Below the pieces are notes generated by a model, which did not search any database, was not told the origin of the DNA, and saw only the letters and a list, made by a program, of their open reading frames with translations. From positions 273,091,694 to 273,155,693 of the forward strand of contig NC_085138.1 in NCBI RefSeq assembly GCF_035046485.1: a stretch of DNA of 64,000 nt, given 5' to 3'. Every line of letters begins with the position of its first letter. The first letter of the stretch is position 1. The stretch is from Aedes albopictus. Taxonomy: Eukaryota; Arthropoda; Insecta; Diptera; Culicidae. Positions 42,237 to 53,681 of this stretch are shown in pieces. Position numbers and translations under genes: made by a program.

Positions 42237-43936
42237 GAACGGCTTCGTGTCGCAAGCCGAAATCTGTAGATCTTCACCGGACGGGAGCCTCCTGACGAAA
42301 AAACGTGAGATGATCGAAAGGTGGAAGTAGCACTTCCACGAGCACCTGAATGGCGAAGAGAATGTAGGCTCGAGGGATCAAAGCAGCGGAGGAAATGACT
42401 ATGTTGGTGCAGCAGAGGACAGGAACGAACCAACTCCCACACTGAGGGAAGTTAAGGATGCCATCCACCAGCTCAAAAACAACAAAGCGGCTGGTAAGGA
42501 CGGTATCGCAGCAGAACTCATCAAGATGGGCCCGGATAAGTTGGCCACGTGTCTGCACCGGTTAGTGGTCAAGATCTGGGAAACCGAACAGCTACCGGAA
42601 GAGTGGAAGTTAGGGATAATCTGTCCCATCCACAAGAAGACAACAAGGTTATGTGTGAGAACTTTCGAGCGATCACCATTTTGAATGCCGCTTACAAAGG
42701 GCTATCCTAGATCATCTTCCGTCGTCTTCCACCTAAAGTAAATGAGTTCTTGGGAAGTTACCAAGCCGGTTTCATCGACGAACGGTCGACAACGGACCAG
42801 ATCTTCACCGTATGGCAAATCCTCCAGAAATGCCGTGAATACCGGGTCCCAACGCACCACCTGTTCATCAACTTCAAGGCAGCATACGACAGTATCGCAC
42901 AGAGCTATGGAAAAACATAGACGAGAACAGCTTTCTAGGGATGCTTACCAGACTGATAAGAGCAACGATGGACGGTTTGCAGAACAGCGTACGGATTTCG
43001 GGTGAACTATCCAGTTCATTCGAATCTCGACGGGTGATGGACTTTCCTGTCTACTATTCAACATCGCTCAGGAAGGTGTTATGCGACGAGCCGGGCTCAA
43101 CAGCCGGAGTACGATCTTAACAAAATCCGGCCAACTTGTCTGTTTTGCGGATGACATGGATATTATAGCTAGAACATTTGGAACGGTGGCAGAACTGTAC
43201 ACTCTCCTGAAACGTGAAGCTGCAAAGGTCGGACTTGTGATGAATGCGGCTAAGACAAAGTACATGCTGGTAGGTGGGACTGAGCGAGACAGGACAAGCC
43301 TTGGCAGCAATGTTACGATAGACGAGGATATTTTCGAGGTGGTAGAATTCGTCTACCTCGGTTCCTTGCTAACGACTGACAATAACGTGAGCCACGAAAT
43401 GCGAAGGCGCATCATCAGTTGAAGTCATGCCTACTACGGGCTCCAGAAGAAACTGCGTTCAAAAAAGATTCACCACGGCACCAAATGTACCATGTACAAG
43501 ATGCTAATAACACCGGTGGTCCTTTACGGACACGAGACATGAACGATGCACTCAGAGTTTTCGAGCGACGCGTGCTAAGGACGATCTTCGGCGGCGTGCA
43601 AGAGAACGGTCTGGCGGCGAAGGATGAATAACGAGCTTGCTGCACTCTACGGTGAACCCAACATTCTGAAAGTGGCTAAAGCTGGACGGATACGGGGAAC
43701 AGGGCACGTTAAAAGAATGCCGGAAAACAACCCTGAAAAGTTGGTATTTGCTAACCATCCGGCTGGTACAAGAAGGCGTGGAGCGCAGAGAGCATGATGA
43801 GCGGGCCAGCGTGAATCTGGCGAGCATCGAGCGTGACCGAGGTTGGAGAGCTGCAGATGCAAATCGAGTATTATTTATGGCGCCAAATTGTTAATTCAGT
43901 GTTATCATGAATTTGATGTTGAACTAAATTAATGAA
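42237..43936 (+). pseudogene. RTE-like copy 3, reverse transcriptase and 3' end
   Basis: Broken plus-strand frames match copy 4 in order: the EERWKQYF-like block, KNNKAAGKDGIAAELIKMG, TEQLPEEWK, NFRAITILNA, LPPKVNEFLGSYQAGFID, a D-to-N change in the FIDFEAAYDSI motif, VCFADDMDIIARTFGTVAEL (catalytic block) and AKTKYMLVGG. Frameshifts and deletions abound. The tail ends near TTGATGTTGAACTAAATTAA, which corresponds to the 3' end of copy 4 (complement at 60325-60355). Confidence 0.88.
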
Positions 43937-44702
43937 TGTTCCCAAGATTTGGAACGGAAATATGCTGAAAAAAAAAACTGCAGTAGGTGTTGGAGCATGT
44001 TCGAGCATTTTCTCCTAGTAAACTTCTCCCGTTTGCATCTGTGTCCTATGTACCACTGGCAGAGAAAAGAAGTCAAAGTTCTTATCGAATGGGCTTATTG
44101 GAAATAATTTTTCAAACTGCTTATAGTCCTTGGCAGGCATTAAATAGTCAGTCATCCATTCGGCTTGGTAAAAATCGAGAGAGATACGCTGCTGCTGCCA
44201 CTGATGATAGGGAAGATGCTTCGGCTGGTTTTATGTATTAATAATTCAATCGCAGCAGATGTAATGATGCCGAGCTGTGTGATGTCAGATTGCATAATTA
44301 ATCAATCCAAGACGGGGGAAAACTTGGCTAATGCAGTTTTCCTACACTTTGTGCCACTTGGATGAAGCGGCGCCGGATACTTTCCAAGAATGCACTATCG
44401 ATAGTTCGTCTTCGAGATGGGTCTACGCAGCGTTGACGATCTACGGAGAATGAAAGGTAGGGAGCATCACTCACTAGGGAAAGCTAAATGGTAATGACGA
44501 CGATGAGTCAAGATTGAATGGCAATCCTCAGCTACAACGGTTCTTCATTTAGGATTGCAATGATTGGAATGGAATAATTTATTATGATTCTGTTATGGTT
44601 CAAACTGCACACAAACGAGTGTCGTTCATTAAAGTTTGAAGAGAGCTTGGTTACGTCTTATCAGTCACTGGAATACCTAAGTTGGTGTTTCTGGAAAACA
44701 TG
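43937..44702. other. Unassigned stretch, no gene recognised
   Basis: Short frames without recognised domains and no repeats of note. Between the RTE 3' end and a TA-duplicating MITE. Confidence 0.4.
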
Positions 44703-44704
44703 TA

Positions 44705-45625
44705 CAGGGGATAGACAAAATGATCGGGACAGGCAAAATTTTCACTTTTCAAAAAATGTTCAACTCGCTGTAACTTTTCGAAAAGTGCATCCAATATTCT
44801 CAAAATTTTACTGTAAGTTCTTCAACTAGTTGTGTATCAGTGGACAAAATTTGGAAAAGATCGGACAATTCTTCACGAAGTTATAAAGATTTTTGAAAAA
44901 GATAAAATTATCCGATAGTCAACTTTGAGCTGTTATACCTCCGGATTCAATGAACCGATTGCAATGAAATTTTGACCATTCATGACTTATATAATAAACT
45001 CTGAAAAACATTTGACTTAACTTGAAATTTTTAACAAGCGAAAAAGTTATAGCGATTTTATTTTTTTCACGATTTTTTAGTAAATTGGTCTATTTTTAAT
45101 ATGCATCCCATTACTTTTTCAATTTATTGGCGGCTATGTTGTTACTTTCCTTCAAAACGCATTTATATATAAGTCAATTAGAGGGAAACTAAATGAACTA
45201 TAATTTGCATCTTGAATTTTGAAACGATGTTGATGTTTTGGATAATTTGGTGTTTTATTAGAAAAATAACCTAATCGTTATAATTTTCTTCCGTGTTAAG
45301 AATATTAAGTTAAGTCAATGGTTTTTCATAGCTCATTATATAAGTCATTAATGGTCAAAATTTCATTACATTCGATTAATTGAATCCGGAGATATAACAG
45401 CTCAAAGTTGGCTATCGGATAATTTTACCATTTTCAAAAATCTTTATTACTTCGTGAAGAATTGTCCGATCTTTTCCAAATCTTGTCCACTGATACAAAA
45501 CTAGTTGAAGAACTTACAGTAAAAAATTGAGAATATTTGATGCACTTTTCGAAAAGTTACAGCTAATTGAACATTTTTTGAAAAGTGAAAATTTTGCCTG
45601 TCCCGATCATTTTGTCTATCCCCTG
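44705..45625. mobile_element. TA-duplicating foldback MITE, CAGGGGATAGAC ends
   Basis: CAGGGGATAGACAAAATGAT at left and ATCATTTTGTCTATCCCCTG at right are perfect inverted ends, bounded by TA (44703-44704, 45626-45627). The inverted arms are about 350 bp (for example CTTCACGAAGTTATAAAGAT versus its complement). 921 bp, non-coding, Tc1/mariner-type duplication. Confidence 0.92.
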
Positions 45626-45649
45626 TATATGGGTAGATAACTTAAGGTA

Positions 45650-46444
45650 CCGTAAACCGGGGTCAAATTGATCAGCGGGGTGAAATTGATCATTCGGGTT
45701 CTACATTGTAATTCCATACTAGGAACTCTTAAGCGTCGTAATGATCTTAAACTTTTTATGTCATCTGGTTCGTAGCTGTCTAGAGATGAGAGTAGACCTA
45801 GGAGTAGACTTTTATTTTTTTAGAAAAAAGTTAGTTTTGCCTTATTTTTTTAAGGAATTTGCAATGTATTTCTCATTAAGCTGAAATCATTGCTACTAAA
45901 CAATCGATTGCCAATAAGACTTCCGGTAAATTCTCTGTTTTAACATTTTTGTGGAGCCTTGGTTGGGAAGTTATGTAGCTAATCAGAACATGAAATAGTT
46001 ATAAAAAAGTTGATTTTATGATGAAATCGTCATTTATTGTGATAGAAATCACTTGTTTCAAATGAAATTGCCTACCTTTAGGCGTTTAAAGGAAAATTTC
46101 AAAATTTAATTTTGCATTTAAAGTATTAAATTCACTAGTTGTAAGATTTTTAACGCGTTATTTGGTTTTAGAAGAGCAAAATTGAGCGGAGAAGGAAATG
46201 TTCCTTTCCAACCGATGCTTAATTGTATACTGATCAATTTCGCCCCAAAGTGACATTCCCAATGTTTGATATTTGGAGTTATTTAACTTGAAGTTTAAAT
46301 TTGTTGAACAAAATTCTGTCACATGGTTCCATGAAGATCCGCAGGGTACTGGTTTTACAAAAATTCTTTTGGCAATATTTCAATTGGCACTGATGTTATC
46401 CGCAAAAGTAGTTTTAAAGTGATCAATTTGACCCCGGATTACGG
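45650..46444. mobile_element. TA-duplicating MITE, CCGTAAACCGGGGTC ends
   Basis: Left CCGTAAACCGGGGTCAAATT, right AATTTGACCCCGGATTACGG, near-perfect inverted ends. TA lies at 45648-45649 and 46445-46446. 795 bp, non-coding. Confidence 0.9.
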
Positions 46445-46446
46445 TA

Positions 46447-47226
46447 CCGTGATTTCGGGTGAAATTGATCACTTTTCACAGTTTTTGGCTTCTAATTTTT
46501 GAACAGTTATCGATATGGTCAAACTCAAGGCTTTAAAACAAGTACGACCACGGGTTTCATCAGTCCACGAGGTTGAATCTTTTACTGCGAATCATTTTTT
46601 TTCAATCAGTATCATTTTAAATAAAAAATCAGAAATTTTTGTTTCGGGGTGAAATTGATCAGTCAGTGAAATGTTTTTGTAAGTGCTGAAAATAAATTTT
46701 CCATCTGAATTAACCACCCCAGAATGCGAAAAGCTTTACAAAACTTATACAGATTTAGTAAATTCTAAATTATTTGAGTTTAAAGTTAAATAAATCTAAA
46801 GAAAACGCCTAAAAGTATGCAATTTTCATACTAAACAAGTAATTACTTTAGCAAAAGTACTATTTTATGCATAAATATCAATATTTATAGAACTTTTGAT
46901 GACGAAATCGGGTTTAGCGAATACTTGGCAGCTATAAACTTTCATTCGAATATTTATTCCATATGTGATACAGATACGGTAGCAAAAGTTTGGAAGTGTC
47001 TTTGAAATTCGCCAAACTCGCAGTTTCGAAAAATATTAAATTTAATACAGAAATATATGACCAATTAGCTGAAAAACATGTATACTCATCATTCAATAGC
47101 TGTTGAGCCAGATGATGGTCATTTTCTACAAATTGTTTTAAGTTCAAAGCTTTATTTCTGACAAATATAAATTGCCCTCACATCGATCAATTTCACCCCA
47201 CTGATCAATTTCACCCGAAATCACGG
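46447..47226. mobile_element. TA-duplicating MITE, CCGTGATTTCGGG ends
   Basis: Left CCGTGATTTCGGGTGAAATT, right AATTTCACCCGAAATCACGG, inverted. TA lies at 46445-46446 (shared with the preceding MITE) and 47227-47228. 780 bp, non-coding. End sequences are related to those of 45650-46444. Confidence 0.9.
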
Positions 47227-47397
47227 TACTGTAAAATATTAGATTTGCTCAAAATGCAACGCCATCTTTTTGCCTTTCTCGTACACCAAGTGTACTGGAA
47301 AGGCTATATGTTCACTCCAAAAATGACTTTTTGATAGGAGGCTCGGAGGGTCGAGTCACATATACCAATCAACTCAGCTCGACGAATTGAGGTGATG

Positions 47398-47453
47398 TCT
47401 GTATGTGTTTATGTATGTGTGTATGTATGTGTGTGTGTATATGTGTGTGTGTA
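47398..47453 (+). repeat. TATG/TG microsatellite
   Basis: Runs of TATGTGTG and TGTG within the left end of the large repeat element. Confidence 0.85.
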
Positions 47454-49452
47454 CAAAAAAACTCACATCACTTTTTGGCAGTAAACTTCAACCGATTTTA
47501 ATGACCAACGGTTCATTCGACGCGGAATCTGGTCCCATTGTTTCCTATTGAAAATGGTTCGGATCGGTCCAGCCGTTCCGGAGTTATGGCCATTTAGGTG
47601 TTCCGGACCGGTACCCCAGGAAGGGGTCAGATATGGAAACGCTACAAACCCATTCATGCGACACATCCAACTACGGCATTTTCGATTACTTGATGAACGG
47701 TAAGCAGAAAAATGGTCTCAGACCATATCTGAGCCGGTAGTGTCCCGGAACCGGTTCCGGGTGTCCCGCCGAAAGTGGCTAAACATAAAAGTGAACTAAA
47801 CCCACGCATGCGACACATCAAACCGTGGCTTTTTCGATAACCTGATGAACAGTAAGAAGGAAAACATTCTCAGACCATATCGGAACCGGTAGTATTCCGG
47901 AACAGATGTTCCACTGGAGGTGGTCAAGTATAAAAGTTAACCAAACCTATGCATGTGACATATCAAGTAGTGGCTATTTTGATATCCTGATGAACGGTAA
48001 GCAGGAAAGTATTCTGAGATCATATATCGACCGGTTGTGTTCCGGAACCAGTTCCGGGTGTCCCGCCGGAAGTGGCCAAATATAAAATTGAACTAAAACC
48101 ATGCATGCGACATATCATACCGCGGCTTTTTCGATAAACTGATGAACAGTGAGCAGGAAAGCATTCTTAGACCATATCGGAACCAGTAGTGTTCCGGAAC
48201 AGGTTCGAGATATCCCGTCGAAGGTGACCAGGTATAAAAGTTAACCAAACCCCCACCGGAAATGGCCAAATAAAAAAGTGAACCAAACCCATGCATGCGA
48301 CACATGAAATCGCGGATTTTTAGGCATCTTGATTTGGCAAAAAAAAATTCCGGCCATATTTGGGACAACCGGTAGTATTCCACAACCGATTACGGGTGCC
48401 CCATCGGAAGTGGTCAAATGTAAAGGAGAACCAACCCATAAATGCGACACATTAAATGACTTTTTAGGTAACCTGATGAACGGTTAACAAGAGAAACAAT
48501 CATAGACCACACTTTGGAAAACCATTAGTGTGCCGAAACTGGTTCCAGGCAAGGTTCCAGGTGCCCCGCCGGAAGTGGTCAAATGTAGAACGGAACCAAA
48601 CGCATGCACGCAGCACAATTAATAACGGCTTCTTCGATAACGCGAAGAACGGTCAGCAAGAAAATAGTCTCACGCCACATTTAAGGACAAACGTCTTGGA
48701 ATCCCGCTTCAACATACATAGCATCAAAACTTCAAACGCACATATCTCAAGAATCAAGCTTCAAACAACAATGCATTTTATTATTCTGTTCTTGCTCACT
48801 TGTAATTAACTTTAAATAAAAAGCTCTTGTGCGCTGGTTTTGTTTACGAAGAGATTTGTGCCCTCGAAATCGTGAGTAGGTGCCAAAGTCGGCCATTGTG
48901 GCGGCAATTTTGGGATTCTAACAAGTCTGTCCTCAAGACTACCGGTAGTATTCCGGAACCACACCCATGCATGCGGTACATCAATTCGCGACTTTCTAGC
49001 AAAACTGATTAACAATTTGCATGAAACTAGACTAAGACCACATCAGGGACAATCGGTAAGAGGTAAAAGGTGAACCAAAAGTGACTTGAAAAGTGGTAAA
49101 ATGTGAATTTGAACCAATCCCATGCGTGTGGTACCATAAAACCACGCTAATTCGAAATGATTGCTGTCAAATAACCTGGGTGAACTTTTAAATTCGATAA
49201 ACTAATTCTATTTTAGTTTTTGTTTACATTGTAGGATTTGTTTTTGAACACAAATCCTACAGATATGGAGGTGATACGACTTGATAGCTTGTTCATTTTA
49301 CGATTGTTGGCTTCCAAAGTTCACTGCGGTTGATCAGGTGTCGGATAGCACCAAATTTAAACTTCCGGAAGTAGCAGCTGCACGATGATCTGCTGCCGGT
49401 GTGAGTAGCATCACAATATCGGATCATTTGTATTTATAGTGTATTACACTGT

Positions 49453-49510
49453 TTTTAGAGACGAACCAGCCAAGGGCTGAAAGTCTCTCTAATAAAGACA
49501 AATCAATCAA
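49453..49510 (+). mobile_element. 58-bp retrotransposed insert with 13-bp TSD
   Basis: TGTATTACACTGT occurs on both sides (49440-49452 and 49511-49523). The 58 bp between them read GAGACGAACCAGCCAAGGGC, then TGAAAGTCTCTC, then AATAAAG and an AATC-rich tail. A short hairpin head, a polyadenylation-like AATAAA and a simple-repeat tail fit an extremely 5'-truncated LINE or a tiny SINE. No coding capacity. Confidence 0.85.
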
Positions 49511-49521
49511 TGTATTACACT

Positions 49522-49921
49522 GTGACATTTGATCATTTTGTAATAGGAAGCAATCAGTGAAGTACTAGATTGAAAGTAGTGAGCTGGATTTTTGTATGGT
49601 GAGATGATCAGTTCTCCATTTCTGCAATGAAATGTTGCAAACAACGTGGGTTATATGGGTTCTTGCCTAATTTGATGCTATTTGAGCAAAAGTTTGGGTT
49701 ACTGTGTTGTTGAAGTTGCAAGAAATAAATAATACAACAACACAGTTACCTAAACTTTTGCTCAACCAGCATCAAATTAGACAAGAAATCATATAACCCA
49801 CGCTGTTTGCACCATTTCATTGCAGAAATGGAGAATTGATCATCTCACCATACAAAAATCCAGCTCACTACTTTCAATCTAGTACTTCACTGATTGCCTC
49901 CTATTCGACAAATGTCGAATG
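49522..49921. mobile_element. Foldback MITE, ~170-bp arms
   Basis: GACATTTGATCATTTTGTAA and onward through AGTGAGCTGGATTTTTGTAT are mirrored on the right (ATACAAAAATCCAGCTCACT ... GACAAATGTC). The loop is about 40 bp around GAAATAAATAATAC. Non-coding. Confidence 0.88.
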
Positions 49922-49983
49922 AGTGGGGTACGAATTAAAAAGTGTCGTATTAAAGAGTGATGAATACGCGGGGTTTGACAGTA

Positions 49984-50769
49984 GGGTGGGGCGGGGCAAG
50001 ATGGGTCACCTAAGGATGGATATAACTTTGTAAATACAAACCGTATTGGTTTGTATTCGTCCGCTACTCTACATTACACTAGTTAGATATGCTAAAAGTC
50101 GATAAAAAGTTCATTAGATACAAAATATGATGTTAAACAAGCAGTTTTAAAAAGTCATCGATTTTGCGCCATGAAAAAAGTGCGGGGCAAGATTGGTCAC
50201 CTTTTAAGTAATCCACATTTTCTCAACGAAAAACGTCAAAATATAAGATTTGTTCCGCATTCATATATGCTCCATATCCATACTGAGTAAACAAGAGCTA
50301 CTAGTAAACATTTTATAAATTTATTTGGAATATAAAAAATTTTACGATTTGAGTGGTTTTAAGACGACTTGAAAACCGATGTTTTCACTAAAAAATTATC
50401 ATAATTTTATGTTATAATTTTGAGCGTTCATTCCGCTTGAATTAAGTCATTTATGGGATAGTCTTGTAATAAAAAATAAATAACTTTTGAATGCTCCAAA
50501 AATACGTTCAAAATTGAAGGTGACCCATCTTGCCCCGCGGCCGTTTATATGGAGATTATATGGAATGTATCGCTTAAGAAAAATGGCTAAAAACCATTTT
50601 ATTTTTTATTTCCAACGAGAGTGAATAATTTTTCAATCAATGCCCCAAACTTTTGTATATTCATGCTGGTCATCTAACAAAATTATTAACATAATCAAAA
50701 CATGAGTAATGCGCCCGAAAATGGCACTGACCCATCTTGCCCCGCGACCCATCTTGCCCCGCCCCACCC
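49984..50769. mobile_element. TA-duplicating MITE, GGGTGGGGCGGGGC ends
   Basis: Left GGGTGGGGCGGGGCAAGATG, right CATCTTGCCCCGCCCCACCC, exact inverted ends with TA outside (49982-49983, 50770-50771). The motif GGGGCAAGATGGGTCACC recurs several times internally in both orientations. 786 bp, non-coding. Confidence 0.92.
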
Positions 50770-51404
50770 TACATCAAATAGCAGCTTTTTTGATAACATG
50801 ATGATCGATCCATAAGACCATATTTTAGACAACTGGTAGTGTCCCGAAACCAGTTCTGGGTGTCCCACTGAAAGTGGTCAAATGTAAAAGTGATCTATAC
50901 CCACGCATGAGATAAATCAAATCGTTTTTTTTAGGTAACGTAATGAACGTTAGCAATGACTATATTTGGGAGACCCGGTAGTGCTTGAACCTTTTCCGGT
51001 ACTGCATCGAAAGTAACCAAATGTAACATGCGACACATCACATCACGGCTTTTTCAATAACCCAAGTAACGACTAACCAGAAAATAGGCTCATACCACAT
51101 TAGAGACTACCGATAGCATTGCACAACCAGCGTTTGGTGCTTCGCCGGAACTACGAAGTAAATAAAATCAATGCAAGTGATAAATATGTGTAAGAGAGCA
51201 AAATCTTGACAAATTAAACCCACATACAAACAGACGTCTCACTATACTCAATACCTATCGTTCTTATTTTCAACGGTCAATAAAATATAGCCTAAAATGT
51301 GCAAATTGATCTGTGATTGTGCAAAAAGTTATATCTTAGCTTGTTAGTATCGTCTTGATATTGATCAGCCTCCAGTGTTATTGAAGGTGTTCAAGTAGTC
51401 AACT

Positions 51405-51694
51405 TGAAGGGCCCATATAGCCGAGGCGGTAAACGCACGGGTATTCAGCATGACCATGCTGAGGGTGACGGGTTCGATTCCCGGTCGGTCCAGGATCTTT
51501 TCGTAAAGGAAATTTCCTTGACTTCCTTGGGCATAGAGTATCTTCGTGCCTGCCACACGATATACACATGTAAAATGGTCATTGGCAGAGGAAGCTCTCA
51601 GTTAAAAACTGTGGAAGTGCTCATAGAACACTAAGCTGAGAAGCAGGCTTTGTCCCAGTGAGGACGTTACGCCAAGAAGAGAGAGAGAGAGAGG
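51405..51694 (+). mobile_element. tRNA-related SINE, second Feilai-like subfamily
   Basis: tRNA-like head (ATATAGCCGAGGCGGTAAAC) and B box GGTTCGATTCC at about 51473-51483, a body parallel to Feilai (GGGCATAGAGTATC, CTGTGGAAGTGCTCATAG, CACTAAGCTGAGAAGCAGG) and a (GA)n tail. AAGTAGTCAACT flanks it (51393-51404 and 51695-51706), a 12-bp duplication. It differs from Feilai in the head and in the dinucleotide tail. Confidence 0.9.
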
Positions 51695-51991
51695 AAGTAG
51701 TCAACTGAGAAGTCTGATATTATTCAGCCCTGCTTATACGTTGAACATAACGTCGGACTATGTGCCATCAATAAGTTTTAAGTCAATTCAAAGATGGCTT
51801 TGATAAAATGCTTTCCTTACTTAAAAAATATCCGGATTCTGGGACACTTTGACTTACGTCGACGGAAAGATTGTGAGAACATATTCGACGAGAAAGGCCC
51901 TACCACTATTAGGTGGATTAATTTGGGTTTTTAGATTTGAATAACACCTGCGTAAAATTATGTATTCATTAATTTATTTAGCTCAGCTCAG

Positions 51992-52253
51992 CAGGGCTCT
52001 CCAGTTAGCCTAGTGGTTAAGGCTATGAATCGCTAATCCGGAGACGGCGGTTCCGATTCCCGTTCCAGTCGAGACAATTTTCTCGATTCCCTGGGCATAG
52101 TGTATCATTGTCCTTGCCTCAAATATAAATTCATGCAATGGTAGGCAAAGAAAGCCCTTCAATAAAGAAAAACTGTGGAAGTGCTCAAAGAACACTAAGT
52201 TGAAGTGAAGCAGGCCAAGTCCCAGTGAGAATGTAGAGCCATAAAGAGGAAGA
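51992..52253 (+). mobile_element. Feilai-type SINE with 12-bp target-site duplication
   Basis: A-box region TTAGCCTAGTGG, B box with one extra C (GGTTCCGATTCC, 52049-52060), Feilai body (AACTGTGGAAGTGCTCAAAG, CACTAAGTTGAAG) and an AGGAAGAAG tail. AGCTCAGCTCAG occurs on both sides (51980-51991, 52254-52265). Confidence 0.92.
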
Positions 52254-52265
52254 AGCTCAGCTCAG

Positions 52266-53539
52266 ACTACAACTGGATGTACGTACCTACATGACATTGG
52301 TTGCTCTCCCTATGGAAGAGGCCTATTCGTCTTGAAAACGAATGACAAGTCATCTCTTTCTACACACCAACCTACTTATCATATAAAAAAACTTCAAAAG
52401 GCAATGAAAAGTTTCAAATTGACTAAATTTGTCGTTTCATTCGACAAAACTTCGCTAATAAAGCGAGAACGCATGCCACAAGTTCGTATGAGCGGAAGAA
52501 GTCACTTCTCAGAAACGAAGCATACACACACACATTCCTGGAACTGTTTCTTCCCTCGAGCGCTCTGTCGTGTGTCGTAGGTATTCGTATCAGCGTCCCA
52601 CATAAGTCATACGCATATCGCCGCATGCCATATCTTTAATAAATGATTCATATGACATTTTTTAATTTTCCCTAATGTACCCGACCCGAAGAAAATCCGG
52701 AGCCCAAACTTGCGTCTATCACACACGGGACGGCGGCTCACAGTGCGCAAAGACGCACGTCCCTTCGCCGCCCACGGGGTTGTTGTGTAATATGTCGAAA
52801 TTATGTTGTTCTCCAACAAATATAAACACGCATGATATATACCGCCGGAACAGATAGTGGATCCGTGAAAATTCCCCCGCGCTTGGGTTCGTGGAAACTC
52901 TTCGTGCCCCCCATTCCAATGGAATTTCGCCATTCGAAACGAGTCCCTTGCAAATATGGTGCATGATTTCATTTTTTAGAAACCTTTTCTTTCGTTCTGC
53001 TCCTTGTTCTTCTTCGCCGCGAGGAAATTGGCCCACTTGCACTTTCTTTTCCTGTTGTGCGGGTTTCCGGAGGCAGATTTTTTTTCTGTGTTTTGTTACT
53101 GGTAATGCGATATCTCCTAACCGACTACATGACAACGACAGCATGATACAGTGGCAGATATTTCAACCCTCGTCGCTGTCGCATATCAGATGGGCACGCG
53201 GGTGGCATGGCACGGGGGAAGATGTCACATTTTATCGCAATGGAATCTAATGCAGTCAATTTTCGCAACTTTCACGCATCATTTATCGTTACGGAAATGT
53301 TGTGAGGAGCCATGTTTGAAAAGTGAGGATTCAGCGTTTCAAATTGAGCATCCGTGTTTCTTGAGAATTTTTCTATGTGACGTATCTACTCCCGAAAGAG
53401 GTGAATCTGCTACTTCCACTTGTAGTGTTTCACATTCTTTCTGGGGCCATGCTAATTCCGGTCTCAAAATTACTTGAGCATTACGCAGCTGATACGGAAT
53501 AACCGATGATCAATGATGATGGTGATAATCGTATCGATA
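52266..53539. other. Unassigned stretch, no gene recognised
   Basis: Longer overlapping frames on both strands (for example 52719-53144 and 52891-53250) mirror each other and show no known domain. No terminal repeats were identified. Possibly unique DNA. Confidence 0.4.
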
Positions 53540-53681
53540 TAAAACATTTCTGGGGAAATTCACGAGGAACTGCTGGAAAAATTCCCTAAGAACTCCTGAA
53601 TGAATCCTTGAAGGAATTCTTGAGGAACTCCCGAAAGAATTTTTAGAGAGTATCTGAATGGATTCCTTAACACTGCTTATA
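53540..53681 (+). repeat. 12-bp array, first part of the 53.5-60.3 kb block
   Basis: GAGGAACTCCCGAAAGAATT-type units before the foldback. The block resumes at 57501. Confidence 0.7.

Larger units (their letters stand above)
47271..51898. repeat. Large tandem-repeat element with GCCTTTCTCGT ends
   Basis: The left boundary GCCTTTCTCGTACACCAAGT and right boundary CGACGAGAAAGGC are a short inverted match, which suggests one element. Inside, 47470-49140 and 50775-51160 contain degenerate units of roughly 150-170 bp built from GGAACCGGTTCCGGGTG, CCGGAAGTGGTCAAATG, CCATGCATGCGACACATC and GATGAACGGTAAGCAGGAAA. Separate insertions at 49453-49510, 49522-49921, 49984-50769 and 51405-51694 break the array. 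No convincing coding sequence. Confidence 0.7.
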
